A stretch of DNA of 64,000 bases from Oryzibacter oryziterrae (lineage in GTDB: Bacteria > Pseudomonadota > Alphaproteobacteria > Rhizobiales > Pleomorphomonadaceae). Positions 36,187-45,002 of the stretch are shown piece by piece. The translations under genes were made by a program, and so were the position numbers. The first letter of the stretch is position 1. Every line of letters begins with the position of its first letter. The stretch is taken from the NCBI RefSeq assembly GCF_021864535.1, contig NZ_JAKJIC010000013.1:91185-155184 (forward strand). The letters are read 5' to 3'. The notes below the pieces were generated by a model. It saw only the letters and a program-made list of their open reading frames with translations. It had not been told where the DNA came from and ran no database searches.

Positions 36187-37731
36187 TCAGCTGCGCGTCA
36201 GCGTGCCGTCCCAGGTGCTGACCTTCTGCTTGGCGTCTTCCTCGGAGAACCAGACGGAGGTGACCGACTTGGTCTCGGTGAAGAAGGCGACGCCATCCTT
36301 GCCGAGCGTATGCAGGTCGCCGAAGAAGGACTGCTTGTGGCCCGAGAAGGGGAAGATGGAGAAGGGCACGGGAATGCCGACGTTGACGCCCACCATGCCG
36401 CCATGCGTGCGCTTGGCAAACTCGCGCGCCTTGCGGCCGGACGTGGTGTAGATGCACGAACCGTTGGCGAAACGGTTGGCATTCATGATGGCGAGGCCTT
36501 CCTCGAAGTCCTTGACGCGCTTGATCGACGTCACCGGTCCGAAGATTTCCTCGTCGCCCACGTACATGCCGGCCTTCACATGGTCGAAGACCGTCGGACC
36601 GACATAGTAGCCACCCTCATGGCCAGGCACCTTGACGCCGCGGCCGTCGAGTACCAGGTGCGCGCCTTCATCGACGCCGCGCTGGATCGCCTTCTCGATC
36701 GACACCTTCTGCGCCGCCGAGATCACCGGCCCGAGCTGCGAATCGGCAAGATAGGCCGGTCCGAGCTTGAGTTCGCGGGCAAATTTGGTGAGCAGGGCGA
36801 CGAACTCGTCGGCGATGGACTCCTGCACGCAGACGACCGGCAAGGCCATGCAGCGCTGGCCGGCGCAGCCATAGGTCGAGTTGATGATGCCGCGCACCGA
36901 GCGTTCCAGCACGCAGTCCTCAAGCACCAAGGCGTGGTTCTTGGCTTCGGTCAGCGCCTGCACGCGCTTTCCAGCGCCGGCGGCGGTCTTGTAGATATGC
37001 TGGCCGACGGAGGTGGAGCCGACGAAGCAGACGCCCTTGATGGCCGGATTGACCAGGAGGCTGTCGGCCTCGACGCGCGAGCAGGTGACGATGTTGACGA
37101 CGCCCTTGGGCAGGCCCGCCTCGATCAACAGTTCCAGCATGCGCATGGCGGTCTGCGGCACCATGGACGCCGCCTTCAGCACCACGGTGTTGCCGGTGGT
37201 GATGGCGAAGGGGATCATCCAGCCCATGGGGATCATGGCCGGGAAGTTGTAAGGCGCGATGGCGGCGAAGACACCCAGCGGCTCGCGATAGGAGACGGTG
37301 TCATAGCCCGGCGAGACGTTCATGCAGGTATCGCCCTGCATCAGGTAATGGGTGGAGCAGGCGCATTCGACCACTTCGATGGCTTTCAGCACATCGCCGC
37401 GCGCTTCAGCCAGAACCTTGCCGTTCTCGGTGGCCAGCAGGTCGGTGAGCTCGTCGAGATGGGCGTCCAGCAGCTGCTTGAAGCGGAACATCAGCTGGAT
37501 GCGGGTGGGAATGGGCGTATCGGCCCAGCCGGGGAAGGCCGCGTCGGCGGCTGCAACGGCGGCGTCCACCTCGGCCTGGGTGCAGCAGGGCGTCTCGGCG
37601 ATCTGCTGGCCGGTCGAGGGATTCATCACCGGCATGTAGGTGTCGGTGGTGGAAAGCCGCCATTCGTTGTCGACGCAATAGCGCAGACGGGCGATGCCGG
37701 CGACCTGATTTCTGGGAACCATCACGTTCAT
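36187..37731 (-). CDS. mmsA: Methylmalonate-semialdehyde dehydrogenase (CoA-acylating)
   Basis: 514 residues. Aldehyde dehydrogenase superfamily; oxidises malonate or methylmalonate semialdehyde to acetyl- or propionyl-CoA, in valine and inositol breakdown (IolA). Catalytic cysteine in YGCAGQRCMA; the usual glutamate is replaced in ALTEAKNHA, as is normal for this CoA-dependent subfamily. GGGAGG precedes the ATG. It lies upstream of inositol-type transport genes on the same strand, which favours the iolA role. Confidence 0.92.
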   Translation of the reverse strand: MNVMVPRNQVAGIARLRYCVDNEWRLSTTDTYMPVMNPSTGQQIAETPCCTQAEVDAAVAAADAAFPGWADTPIPTRIQLMFRFKQLLDAHLDELTDLLATENGKVLAEARGDVLKAIEVVECACSTHYLMQGDTCMNVSPGYDTVSYREPLGVFAAIAPYNFPAMIPMGWMIPFAITTGNTVVLKAASMVPQTAMRMLELLIEAGLPKGVVNIVTCSRVEADSLLVNPAIKGVCFVGSTSVGQHIYKTAAGAGKRVQALTEAKNHALVLEDCVLERSVRGIINSTYGCAGQRCMALPVVCVQESIADEFVALLTKFARELKLGPAYLADSQLGPVISAAQKVSIEKAIQRGVDEGAHLVLDGRGVKVPGHEGGYYVGPTVFDHVKAGMYVGDEEIFGPVTSIKRVKDFEEGLAIMNANRFANGSCIYTTSGRKAREFAKRTHGGMVGVNVGIPVPFSIFPFSGHKQSFFGDLHTLGKDGVAFFTETKSVTSVWFSEEDAKQKVSTWDGTLTRS

Positions 37732-37778
37732 CTCTTGCCTCCCGCATGAGGTTCGGCCGACTGGATTGGGCCGAAAAT

Positions 37779-37824
37779 GGAATGAACGGATTGTATCCAA
37801 ATAATTTTGGAATGAATATTGTAT
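37779..37824. promoter_or_regulatory. Direct repeats upstream of mmsA
   Basis: GGAATGAA followed shortly by ATTGTAT occurs twice (37779-37796 and 37809-37824), about 28-30 bases apart, close to three helical turns. The segment is AT-rich compared with its surroundings and lies 50-95 bases upstream of the mmsA start, so it is a good candidate for regulator binding sites. Confidence 0.4.
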
Positions 37825-37987
37825 TTCGATTGGATTCGCGGCCATCCGGGTTTGTCACTATGCCCCGAGATCCCCGAGGCGCGGCCGCTGCGCCTGCCCA
37901 TGCAGACAGGCGCCGCGACCCGATGGTCGCAGCGCCTGAAGGGGCAAGGAGTTCGCTTTCAGGGAGGGAACCGCACCTGCGCCAGGG

Positions 37988-39109
37988 TCAGGCGCCGGTC
38001 GGGGTCCAGCGGCCATCCGCATGGGACTTGGCCATGGCGTGCACGCAGCCTTCGATGGCGAGCCCCGTCTCGAAGTCGATCACGCGGGCGTCGGCGTCGC
38101 CGTTGAGCGCGCGGATGAGTTCATGCGCCTCGATCACCTTCAGATCGTTGAAGCCGAGCCCATGGCCGGGCGCGGGAATGAAGCGATCATAGGGCGCATG
38201 TTGCGGCCCGAGCAGCACGGTGCGGAAGCCTTGCGTCGCCGGATCGCCCTTGGCCAGATAGAGATTGAACTCGTTGCCGCGTTCCTGGTCGAAATGCAGG
38301 GTGCCGGCCGACCCGAAGATCTGCACGAAGATGCGGCCCTTGCGGCCCCAGGCGGCGCGGTTGGCGGTGAGAACGCCGCTGGCCCCGCCGGGAAAGCGCA
38401 GGAGCACATTGGCGATATCATGGGTCTCGACGGCGCGCCGGCTGCCGTCGGCCAGGGGACGGCTTGCCACCGGGCGCGACATGTCCGCCAGCACCTCGGA
38501 GGGCAGCGACAGAAAACGCGTCATCAGTGACAGCGGATGCACGGCGAAGTCGTCGAGCGCGCCATAGCCGGAGGCCGCCTCGTTCTTCCAGTTGAACGGC
38601 GCCTCGGCGTCGGCCATGAAATCCTCATCCATCTCGATGCGGATATGGTTGACCGTACCGATGGCCCCACCGGCGATCAGGGCCTCGATCTGCCGGACCG
38701 TCGGGTTCTGGATATAGTTGTAGCCAAGCACGGCAATCCGCCCGCTGGCCCGCGCCGTCTCACGCATGCGCGCCGCGTCGGCAAGCGCGGTGGCCATGGG
38801 CTTTTCGCACCACACATGCTTGCCCGCCTGCAAGGCGGCAATCGCCATGTCCGCGTGGAAGGCGTTGGGCGTGGTCACCGAGACCACATCCACCTCGGGG
38901 TCGGCGATCAGCGCCCGCCAGTCGCCGCTCGAGCGCGCAAAGCCGAACTCGGTCGCCTTGGTGTGGGCAAGGTCGGCGTTCACCTCGGCCAGATGCACGA
39001 GGCGGGGGCGCAGCGTCTCTCCGAAGGTGGCCGCCACGCCGGTCCAGGCGAGCGCATGGCACTTGCCCATGTAGCCGGTGCCGATGAGACCGATGCCGAT
39101 CGTCTTCAT
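37988..39109 (-). CDS. Gfo/Idh/MocA-family oxidoreductase
   Basis: 373 residues. NAD(P) Rossmann start GLIGTGYMGKCHA (about residues 7-19) and the family lysine in CEKPMA (about 95-100). This family includes inositol 2-dehydrogenase, scyllo-inositol dehydrogenase and rhizopine MocA. It follows the transporter genes on the same strand after a 99-base gap with a stable hairpin, so it probably oxidises the imported polyol. The exact substrate is not assigned. Confidence 0.85.
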   Translation of the reverse strand: MKTIGIGLIGTGYMGKCHALAWTGVAATFGETLRPRLVHLAEVNADLAHTKATEFGFARSSGDWRALIADPEVDVVSVTTPNAFHADMAIAALQAGKHVWCEKPMATALADAARMRETARASGRIAVLGYNYIQNPTVRQIEALIAGGAIGTVNHIRIEMDEDFMADAEAPFNWKNEAASGYGALDDFAVHPLSLMTRFLSLPSEVLADMSRPVASRPLADGSRRAVETHDIANVLLRFPGGASGVLTANRAAWGRKGRIFVQIFGSAGTLHFDQERGNEFNLYLAKGDPATQGFRTVLLGPQHAPYDRFIPAPGHGLGFNDLKVIEAHELIRALNGDADARVIDFETGLAIEGCVHAMAKSHADGRWTPTGA

Positions 39110-39152
39110 GATGGAAATTCCGCGCGGAGATGGGGGATTGGGGCGGCGCGTC

Positions 39153-39182
39153 GCCGGCGCCTGCAAGGGGAGAGGCGCCGGC
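39153..39182 (-). other. Stable intercistronic hairpin between the transporter and the dehydrogenase gene
   Basis: GCCGGCGCCT (39153-39162) and AGGCGCCGGC (39173-39182) form a perfect 10-bp stem with a 10-base loop. No T-run follows, so it is more likely an mRNA-stabilising or attenuating structure than a full terminator. Confidence 0.5.
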
Positions 39183-39208
39183 CGTGGCCAGCCGACGCCT
39201 GGGGTCGA

Positions 39209-40234
39209 TCAGACCTTGGTGCGCTTCTTCTGGCGATAGACGTCGGTCACCACGGCGGCGACGATGATCACGCCCTTGACGATCTCCTGGTAATAGGCGT
39301 CGACGCGCAGGAAGGTGAAGCCCGACATCATGACGCCAAGGATGACGGTGCCGATCACCGTACCGGTGATGCGCCCGACGCCGCCGTTGAGCGAGGTGCC
39401 GCCGATGACTGCCGCGGCGATGGCGTCCAGTTCATAGGACATGCCCATGCCGGCCTGCGCCGTCTGGGCGCGGGCGGTGGTCACGACACCGGCGAGGCCC
39501 GAAAGCAAGCCGGCGATGGCATAGACCTTGATCAGATGCCTGTCGACGTCGATGCCCGACACGCGCGCCGCCTGCACATTGGCGCCGATGGCATAGGTGA
39601 ACTTGCCATAGCGGGTGTAGCGCAGTGCCACGTGGAAGATGGCGGCGACGATCAGGAACACCACCACCGGCCAGGCATGGGTGCCGATGAAGTTGAAGCT
39701 GTCGGTGAGACCGGATACCGGCTGACCCTTGGTGTACCACTTGGACACGCCGCGCGCCGACACCATCATGCCCAGCGTGGCGATGAAGGGCGGGATCTTG
39801 GTGAAGCTGATCAGCCAGCCGTTTACCATGCCGACCAGGAGACCGATGAGCAGGCCGACCAGGATCGGCACGATCGCCGGCAGGTCGGTGAGCGAGGGAT
39901 AGAGTGCGCGTGCCCAAGTGGACGACTGGGCGAAGGAGGCGCAGATCATCGCCGTCATGCCCACCACCGAGCCCGACGACAGGTCGATGCCGCCGGTGAT
40001 GATCACCTGCGTCACACCCACCGAGATGATGCCGATCACCGACACCTGCAGGATCATGATGGTCAGGCGCTGCGAGTTCATGAGGAAGCTCTGCCCGATG
40101 AACATCCAGCCCAGCGCCTCGTAGACCAGCGCGATGCCGGCCAGCACCAGGAGAATGCTGACTTCCGGCGGCAGGCGCTTCTTCGTCGTGGCTTTCGTCG
40201 AAGACGGTGTTGTCGATGCCGTGTTGGCGGACAT
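39209..40234 (-). CDS. Inositol/rhizopine-type sugar ABC transporter permease (IatP-like)
   Basis: 341 residues, RbsC-type permease with eight to ten helices. GVTQVIITGGIDLSSGSVVG and the cytoplasmic signature AIAAAVIGGTSLNGGVG are characteristic. Downstream of the ATPase gene by 35 bases. The substrate is inferred from the binding protein. Confidence 0.88.
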   Translation of the reverse strand: MSANTASTTPSSTKATTKKRLPPEVSILLVLAGIALVYEALGWMFIGQSFLMNSQRLTIMILQVSVIGIISVGVTQVIITGGIDLSSGSVVGMTAMICASFAQSSTWARALYPSLTDLPAIVPILVGLLIGLLVGMVNGWLISFTKIPPFIATLGMMVSARGVSKWYTKGQPVSGLTDSFNFIGTHAWPVVVFLIVAAIFHVALRYTRYGKFTYAIGANVQAARVSGIDVDRHLIKVYAIAGLLSGLAGVVTTARAQTAQAGMGMSYELDAIAAAVIGGTSLNGGVGRITGTVIGTVILGVMMSGFTFLRVDAYYQEIVKGVIIVAAVVTDVYRQKKRTKV

Positions 40235-40269
40235 TGTATCCTCCTTTGCCTTTCGCTGCGGTCGCGCCG

Positions 40270-41814
40270 TCAGCGAGCGGCCAGATCCATGATTTTCACT
40301 TGAGTGGCGTCGGCCCGATCGACGAAGCCGGTGACCCGGCCCTCGTGCATGACCATGATGCGGTCGCTCATCCCGAGCACCTCGGGCATTTCCGAGGAGA
40401 TCATGATGATGGCGACGCCTTGTCGGGCGAGTTCGGTGACGAGACGGTGGATTTCCGCCTTGGCGCCCACGTCGATGCCGCGCGTCGGCTCGTCGAGGAT
40501 CAGCACCTTGGGATTGATCAGCAGCCAGCGACCGATCAGCACCTTCTGCTGATTGCCGCCGGAGAGGTTCTGCACCGGCTCGGCCAGGTTGGGCGTCTTG
40601 ACACGCAGCTTCTGTGCCATCTCCGTACAGGCGGTGGCGACGCGCCGTTCCTCGACGAAGCCATTCTTGACGTAGCTGTTGTCGTGCAGGATCGACACCT
40701 GCATGTTGTCGAGCACGCTGAGCAGCAGCAGGCAGCCGGTATCCTTGCGGTCTTCCGTGAGGAAGGCCATGTGGTTGCGGATGGCGTCGGACGGCTTGTT
40801 GATGCTCAGTTGCTGGCCGTTGAGCGTGATGGTGCCGGAGCTGGCCGGCGTGACGCCGAACAACGCTTCGGCCACGTTCGAGCGGCCCGAGCCGACCAGA
40901 CCGGCGACGCCGAGGATCTCGCCGGCGCGCACCTCGAAGCTCACGTCGCGGAACACGCCGTCAAGGCAGAGGTCCTTCACCGAAAGCACCACGTCGCCGA
41001 TCGGCACGATCTCCTTGGGGAACATCTGCGTGATCTCGCGACCCACCATCATGCGGATGATGTCGTCGCGCGTCACGTCCTTGGAGGCATGGGTGCCGAT
41101 GTAGCGGCCGTCACGGAACACCGAGAATTCGTCGGCGATCTCGAACAGCTCGTTCATCTTGTGGGTGATGTAGACGATGCCGATGCCCTGGGCGCGCAGG
41201 TCGCGAATGATGCGGAACAGATGTTCCACCTCGCGCTCGGTCAGCGCCGAAGTGGGCTCGTCCATGATCAGCACGTCGGAATCATAGGAGACCGCCTTGG
41301 CGATCTCGACCATCTGGCGATTGGCCACCGACAGCTGGCGCACTTCGATGCCCGGATCGATGGAGATATGCAGGCGCTCGAACAGGGCAGCCGTGCGCCG
41401 GTACATCTCGCGGTGGTCGACGAAGCCCCACTTGTTGAGCGGCTCGCGCCGGATCCAGATGTTTTCGGCCACTGTCATGAAGGGCATCAGGTTGAGTTCC
41501 TGATGGATCATGGCAATGCCGTTTTCCAGCGCGTCGAGCGGCGATTGCAGGCGGATCACCTGGCCCTTGAGGCGCACCTCGCCCTTGTCGGGATGGTAGA
41601 TGCCGGCGAGGATCTTCATCAGCGTCGATTTGCCCGCGCCGTTCTCGCCCATCAGCGCATGCACCGTGCCGCGCTTGAGGCGAAACTGCACGTCATCCAG
41701 GGCAACGACGCCTGGAAACTCCTTGCGGACGCCTTCGACGGTGAGCAGGAATTCGGCGTTGGGAATGGCGCCGCTGGCGCGCACGGCCGCCATGGTCGAC
41801 GGGCTGATGGTCAT
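40270..41814 (-). CDS. Inositol/rhizopine-type sugar ABC transporter ATP-binding protein (IatA-like)
   Basis: 514 residues with two fused ATPase domains, the RbsA/MglA arrangement. First domain: Walker [10 protein letters not shown] and Walker [13 protein letters not shown]; second domain: degenerate Walker A around GLVGSGRSN, signature LSGGNQQK, Walker [13 protein letters not shown]. The degenerate second P-loop is normal in this family. ATG chosen at MTISPSTM; a longer open frame has no ribosome-binding site. Confidence 0.92.
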   Translation of the reverse strand: MTISPSTMAAVRASGAIPNAEFLLTVEGVRKEFPGVVALDDVQFRLKRGTVHALMGENGAGKSTLMKILAGIYHPDKGEVRLKGQVIRLQSPLDALENGIAMIHQELNLMPFMTVAENIWIRREPLNKWGFVDHREMYRRTAALFERLHISIDPGIEVRQLSVANRQMVEIAKAVSYDSDVLIMDEPTSALTEREVEHLFRIIRDLRAQGIGIVYITHKMNELFEIADEFSVFRDGRYIGTHASKDVTRDDIIRMMVGREITQMFPKEIVPIGDVVLSVKDLCLDGVFRDVSFEVRAGEILGVAGLVGSGRSNVAEALFGVTPASSGTITLNGQQLSINKPSDAIRNHMAFLTEDRKDTGCLLLLSVLDNMQVSILHDNSYVKNGFVEERRVATACTEMAQKLRVKTPNLAEPVQNLSGGNQQKVLIGRWLLINPKVLILDEPTRGIDVGAKAEIHRLVTELARQGVAIIMISSEMPEVLGMSDRIMVMHEGRVTGFVDRADATQVKIMDLAAR

Positions 41815-41899
41815 CTCGACCCCCTGATGGTCCTGGCAAGTTGGCGTCCGGGGGCAACCCTTGGCGCCCGGCGCGAAACGTCTCTGCATTCAAGGTCAA

Positions 41900-41934
41900 A
41901 GGGCGCCGCGCCGCCGGTTGGCCCGCCGCGCCCT
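41900..41934 (-). other. Hairpin between binding-protein and ATPase genes
   Basis: AGGGCGC (41900-41906) pairs with GCGCCCT (41928-41934), with further GC pairing inside. Such structures after a binding-protein gene commonly protect its mRNA and reduce read-through into the ATPase gene. Confidence 0.5.
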
Positions 41935-42038
41935 GACTTGTCTGTGCAGTCTCTCCCGATCGGATGTTGCCGTCCGGTCGGGACGTCTTCCGGTCGCAAG
42001 CGGATGGCTGGCACCCGCTTGCCCCAGACGAAGACGGA

Positions 42039-42968
42039 TCAGTTCTTGGTGATGTACTTGTCGACGTTTTCCGGCGTGACGAGTTCGAAGGGGATGTAGA
42101 CCTTCTTGTCGACCGTCTCGCCCTTGGCGAACTTCAGAGCAGCGTCGAGCGCGCCACGGCCCTGGCCGGCGGCGTTCTGGAACACGGTCACGTCGAGATC
42201 GCCGGCCTTCATGGCGGCAAGCGCGTCCTGCGTGGCGTCAACACCACCCACCACGACGGTCTTCATGTCGCGGCCAGCGGCCTTGAGCGCCTGAACGGCA
42301 CCGACAGCCATTTCGTCGTTGTTGGCGATGACGGCATCGAACTCGAGACCGGCCGACAGCCAGTTGGTCATCAGGTCGGACGCCTGGGTGCGCTGCCAGT
42401 TGGCGGTCTGCTCTTCAACGATCTCGATGCCCTTGCAGGCGTCGGTCTTGAAGACGTCATGGACGTCCTGGGTGCGCATGCGCGCCGCCTGGTTGGACAG
42501 TTCGCCCATCATCACCACGGCCTTGCCCTTGCCACCGAGCAGCTTGCAGACTTCCTGAGCTTCGAGCGTGCCGGACTCGGCTTCGTTCGAGGCAACGAAG
42601 GCCTGCTTGTCGGGCAGCGTGTCGACGTTGACCGGCTGGCGGTTGACGTAGACGAGCGGGATGCCGGCGTCGGCAGCCAGCTTGGACATGGCTTCGGTGG
42701 CGTCGGTGTCGACCGGATTGACCACGATGGCGGTCACGCCCGAGGCGATGAAGTTCTGGATCTGGCTCTGCTGCTTGGAGACGTCATTCTGGGCGTCTTC
42801 CACCTGCAGCGTGACGCCGTCGAGCGTCTTGGCATAGTCGATCATGCCGTTGCGCAGAACGGTCAGGAAGTTGTCGTCGAACAGGGCCATGGACACGCCG
42901 ATCGTTTCGGCATGGGCGGCCGTCGACAGGACGAGGGCCAGTGCGGACGTCAGGAAAAGCTTCTTCAT
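42039..42968 (-). CDS. Inositol/rhizopine-binding periplasmic protein (IbpA/MocB-like)
   Basis: 309 residues. Signal peptide of about 20 residues (MKKLFL...AAHA), then a ribose/galactose-binding-type fold: NPVDTDATEAMSKLA and IPLVYVNRQPVNVDTLP, with VVGGVDATQDAL near the C-terminus. The VNRQP and SNEAESGTLEAQEVCKLL segments recall rhizopine/inositol-binding proteins of rhizobia and Caulobacter IbpA. First gene of the operon, with its promoter in the long gap behind it. Confidence 0.85.
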   Translation of the reverse strand: MKKLFLTSALALVLSTAAHAETIGVSMALFDDNFLTVLRNGMIDYAKTLDGVTLQVEDAQNDVSKQQSQIQNFIASGVTAIVVNPVDTDATEAMSKLAADAGIPLVYVNRQPVNVDTLPDKQAFVASNEAESGTLEAQEVCKLLGGKGKAVVMMGELSNQAARMRTQDVHDVFKTDACKGIEIVEEQTANWQRTQASDLMTNWLSAGLEFDAVIANNDEMAVGAVQALKAAGRDMKTVVVGGVDATQDALAAMKAGDLDVTVFQNAAGQGRGALDAALKFAKGETVDKKVYIPFELVTPENVDKYITKN

Positions 42969-43764
42969 GTTCTCTCCTCCACAAGGGGTGTCCGGTTCGC
43001 ACCCCGTAAAAATCCGGATCCTCTCCAAAGCGCAGGGCACCGGCCTCCACCGCCATCCCCGCACGTTTCCTGTTGCACCATCTCCGCAATGCAACAAAAA
43101 AGTCGTCGTCAAACAATATCAGAACAAATATTCTATTTTAATCGGATGGGTCAAGGGGGAATTTGGCGGAAGGCAGAGTCGTTGTCGCGTTCATGGGGGC
43201 AAATTCGACCGTCGCCAGGATGATCGGCCGCCCACGCGGGAGGGAATGCCGGTGAGTCGGCAGAAGGTTCCTGCTCAGTAGTAGGGTCAGCAGAAGATGA
43301 GATTTACAAAGAAAAGATTCATAGAATATATGTGATATATCAGATATAAAAGATGTTGTCGTGAGTGTAATTCCCGCAGCCGGAGTCCGGCTTCCATGCA
43401 GTATTGGCCGCGAGTCCTTGGCGCCGACCGCAGACTCCGGGCCGCGACGCTCGACCTTCTGGCTCCTGCGACAGTTGTCGGTAAAACTCATCTTTCCTTG
43501 CTCGACGGTAGAGCATTCTTTGCGGGCGCAAATTGTCTGGCAAGGTGCCCGTGTGGCGCGGTTCGCTCATGCCCAGGGCCTTGATCAAAGTGCGAGGGCC
43601 CCGCCGGAATGGACTGAAAGTGAAATATGACAGGGAAAAATGGAAGGCTTGTTCCAAAAATTGGGTCGTCAAGGGCTGCCGATTGCTACTTTCTGATATG
43701 GCCATTCCATGCTTGCCAGGGGGATCAACGGAGATTTCCGGTGAACAAGTCCCCGTAACGCCGA
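42969..43764. other. Long intergenic region without a recognisable gene
   Basis: About 800 bases between the inositol-binding protein gene and a LacI gene. It must hold the transporter promoter. Composition is unusual: 43270-43370 is strongly AT-rich with several TATA-like words, unlike the rest of the window. Open frames of 60-140 codons on both strands have no ribosome-binding site or family resemblance, so I annotate none. It may be a decayed gene or an island of foreign DNA. Confidence 0.5.
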
Positions 43765-44775
43765 TCAAGCGCGGGGCGGCGCCGTCGTTTCGCGCACGAT
43801 CAGTTGCGTCGGCAGGGTGATCGGGGTCGCGGGCGGCTCGCCCTTGGCCACCAGGGTCAGCAACAGCTTGATGGCGGCGCGGGCCATCTGCGCCAGCGGC
43901 TGGCGTATGGTGGTCAGCGGCGGGTGCATCTGTGCCGCCAGCAGGATGTCGTCGAAGCCGATCAGCGAAATGTCCTGCGGGACGCTCAAGCCTGCCTGCC
44001 GGATCGCCGTCATGGCGCCGAGTGCCTGTGCGTCATTGGCCGCGAAAATGGCGGTCGGTCGCGATGCAAGGGCCATGAGGCGCTCTGCCGCGACGAAGCC
44101 GCCCCGCTGCGTGAAGTCGCCCATGGCAACGAGGTCGTCGTCGGCGTCGAGCCCGAGCTGGTGGCGCAGGTCCACAAAGGCGCGATGGCGGTCGCGTGCC
44201 GAGGCAAGCCGCTCATTGCCGGTAATGAAGCCGATGCGCCGGTGGCCGAGGTCGTGCAGATGCCGGATCGCCTGCGCCGCGCCGTGATAGTTGTCGGCGG
44301 CGACCGTCGGGAACTCCGCCGTCTCTCCCGCCTCGATGGTGACGATCGGGATATGCGAGCGCGAGAGATTGGTGAGATAGTCCGACGCGTAGGGCAGGAT
44401 GACGATCACGCCATCGGCGACCTGATGCAGCAGGTCGACGACGCTGTCCGGCGGCCGACGGCCTTCATCGGGCAGCGAGTAAACCAGCATTTCATGGCCT
44501 ACCGCCCGCGCCGCGCTGCCGATGCCGAGCACGAGATCGCTGGTGAACGGGGTGTGCAGCTGCGCGATGACGCCGATCACATGCGTTCGCCCGCCGGACA
44601 GCTTCTGCGCCGCCCGATTGGCCACATAGCCGATGGCGTCGGCGATCCCGAGGATCTCCTCGCGCTTCTCATCCGACACGCCGGGCCGATTGTTGACAGC
44701 CCGCGACGCGGTCATCAGCGACACGCCGGCAATCCTTGCGACTTCGGCAAGGGTCGGACCTCTGCTTTGCGCCAT
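43765..44775 (-). CDS. LacI-family regulator of the adjacent GH3 glycosidase
   Basis: 336 residues. LacI helix-turn-helix at about residues 7-37 (TLAEVARIAGVSLMTASRAVNNRPGVSDEKR) and hinge/effector core of the GntR-LacI type (GVIAQLHTPFTSDLVLGI). An ATG 14 codons upstream is an alternative start. Divergent from the GH3 gene across 227 bases containing a 20-bp palindrome. Effector presumably a sugar released by the glycosidase. Confidence 0.88.
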   Translation of the reverse strand: MAQSRGPTLAEVARIAGVSLMTASRAVNNRPGVSDEKREEILGIADAIGYVANRAAQKLSGGRTHVIGVIAQLHTPFTSDLVLGIGSAARAVGHEMLVYSLPDEGRRPPDSVVDLLHQVADGVIVILPYASDYLTNLSRSHIPIVTIEAGETAEFPTVAADNYHGAAQAIRHLHDLGHRRIGFITGNERLASARDRHRAFVDLRHQLGLDADDDLVAMGDFTQRGGFVAAERLMALASRPTAIFAANDAQALGAMTAIRQAGLSVPQDISLIGFDDILLAAQMHPPLTTIRQPLAQMARAAIKLLLTLVAKGEPPATPITLPTQLIVRETTAPPRA

Positions 44776-44891
44776 GACCGCGGCCGTTCCTTCCACGTTA
44801 TCGGGCTCAACCTGCATTAACGCGCCTGCGCTGCCGGCACAACGGCTCAAATGCGCCCCTTCGCGGGTGCCAGGCGCAACCGCAGCGGCAA

Positions 44892-44922
44892 TTGACGACC
44901 TGTAACGTTAGCGCTAACGTTA
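44892..44922 (+). promoter_or_regulatory. Operator overlapping the promoter of the GH3 gene
   Basis: TAACGTTAGC-GCTAACGTTA (44903-44922) is a perfect 20-bp palindrome of LacI-operator form. It covers the spacer and -10 of a plausible promoter: TTGACG (44892-44897), 17 bases, TAACGT (44915-44920). Binding there would block transcription, so the neighbouring LacI protein is expected to repress the glycosidase. Confidence 0.7.
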
Positions 44923-45002
44923 GCCCCATCCTGCTCTCGCCGTGCGCGGCGGCCTCGACCGGTCCCGTCGACCGCGCCCACCTCCCTTCAGGAAACTGCG
45001 CC

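Noticed and set aside
37890..37913. GCGCCTG/CAGGCGC hairpin upstream of the Gfo/Idh/MocA stop, considered as a terminator
   Set aside because: Only seven base pairs and no T-run on the relevant strand; such hairpins are frequent in GC-rich DNA.
43340..43768. 142-codon open frame on the minus strand in the long gap after the LacI gene
   Set aside because: No ribosome-binding site, no hydrophobic or domain pattern, cysteine- and arginine-rich tail ending in an AT-rich segment; more likely non-coding.
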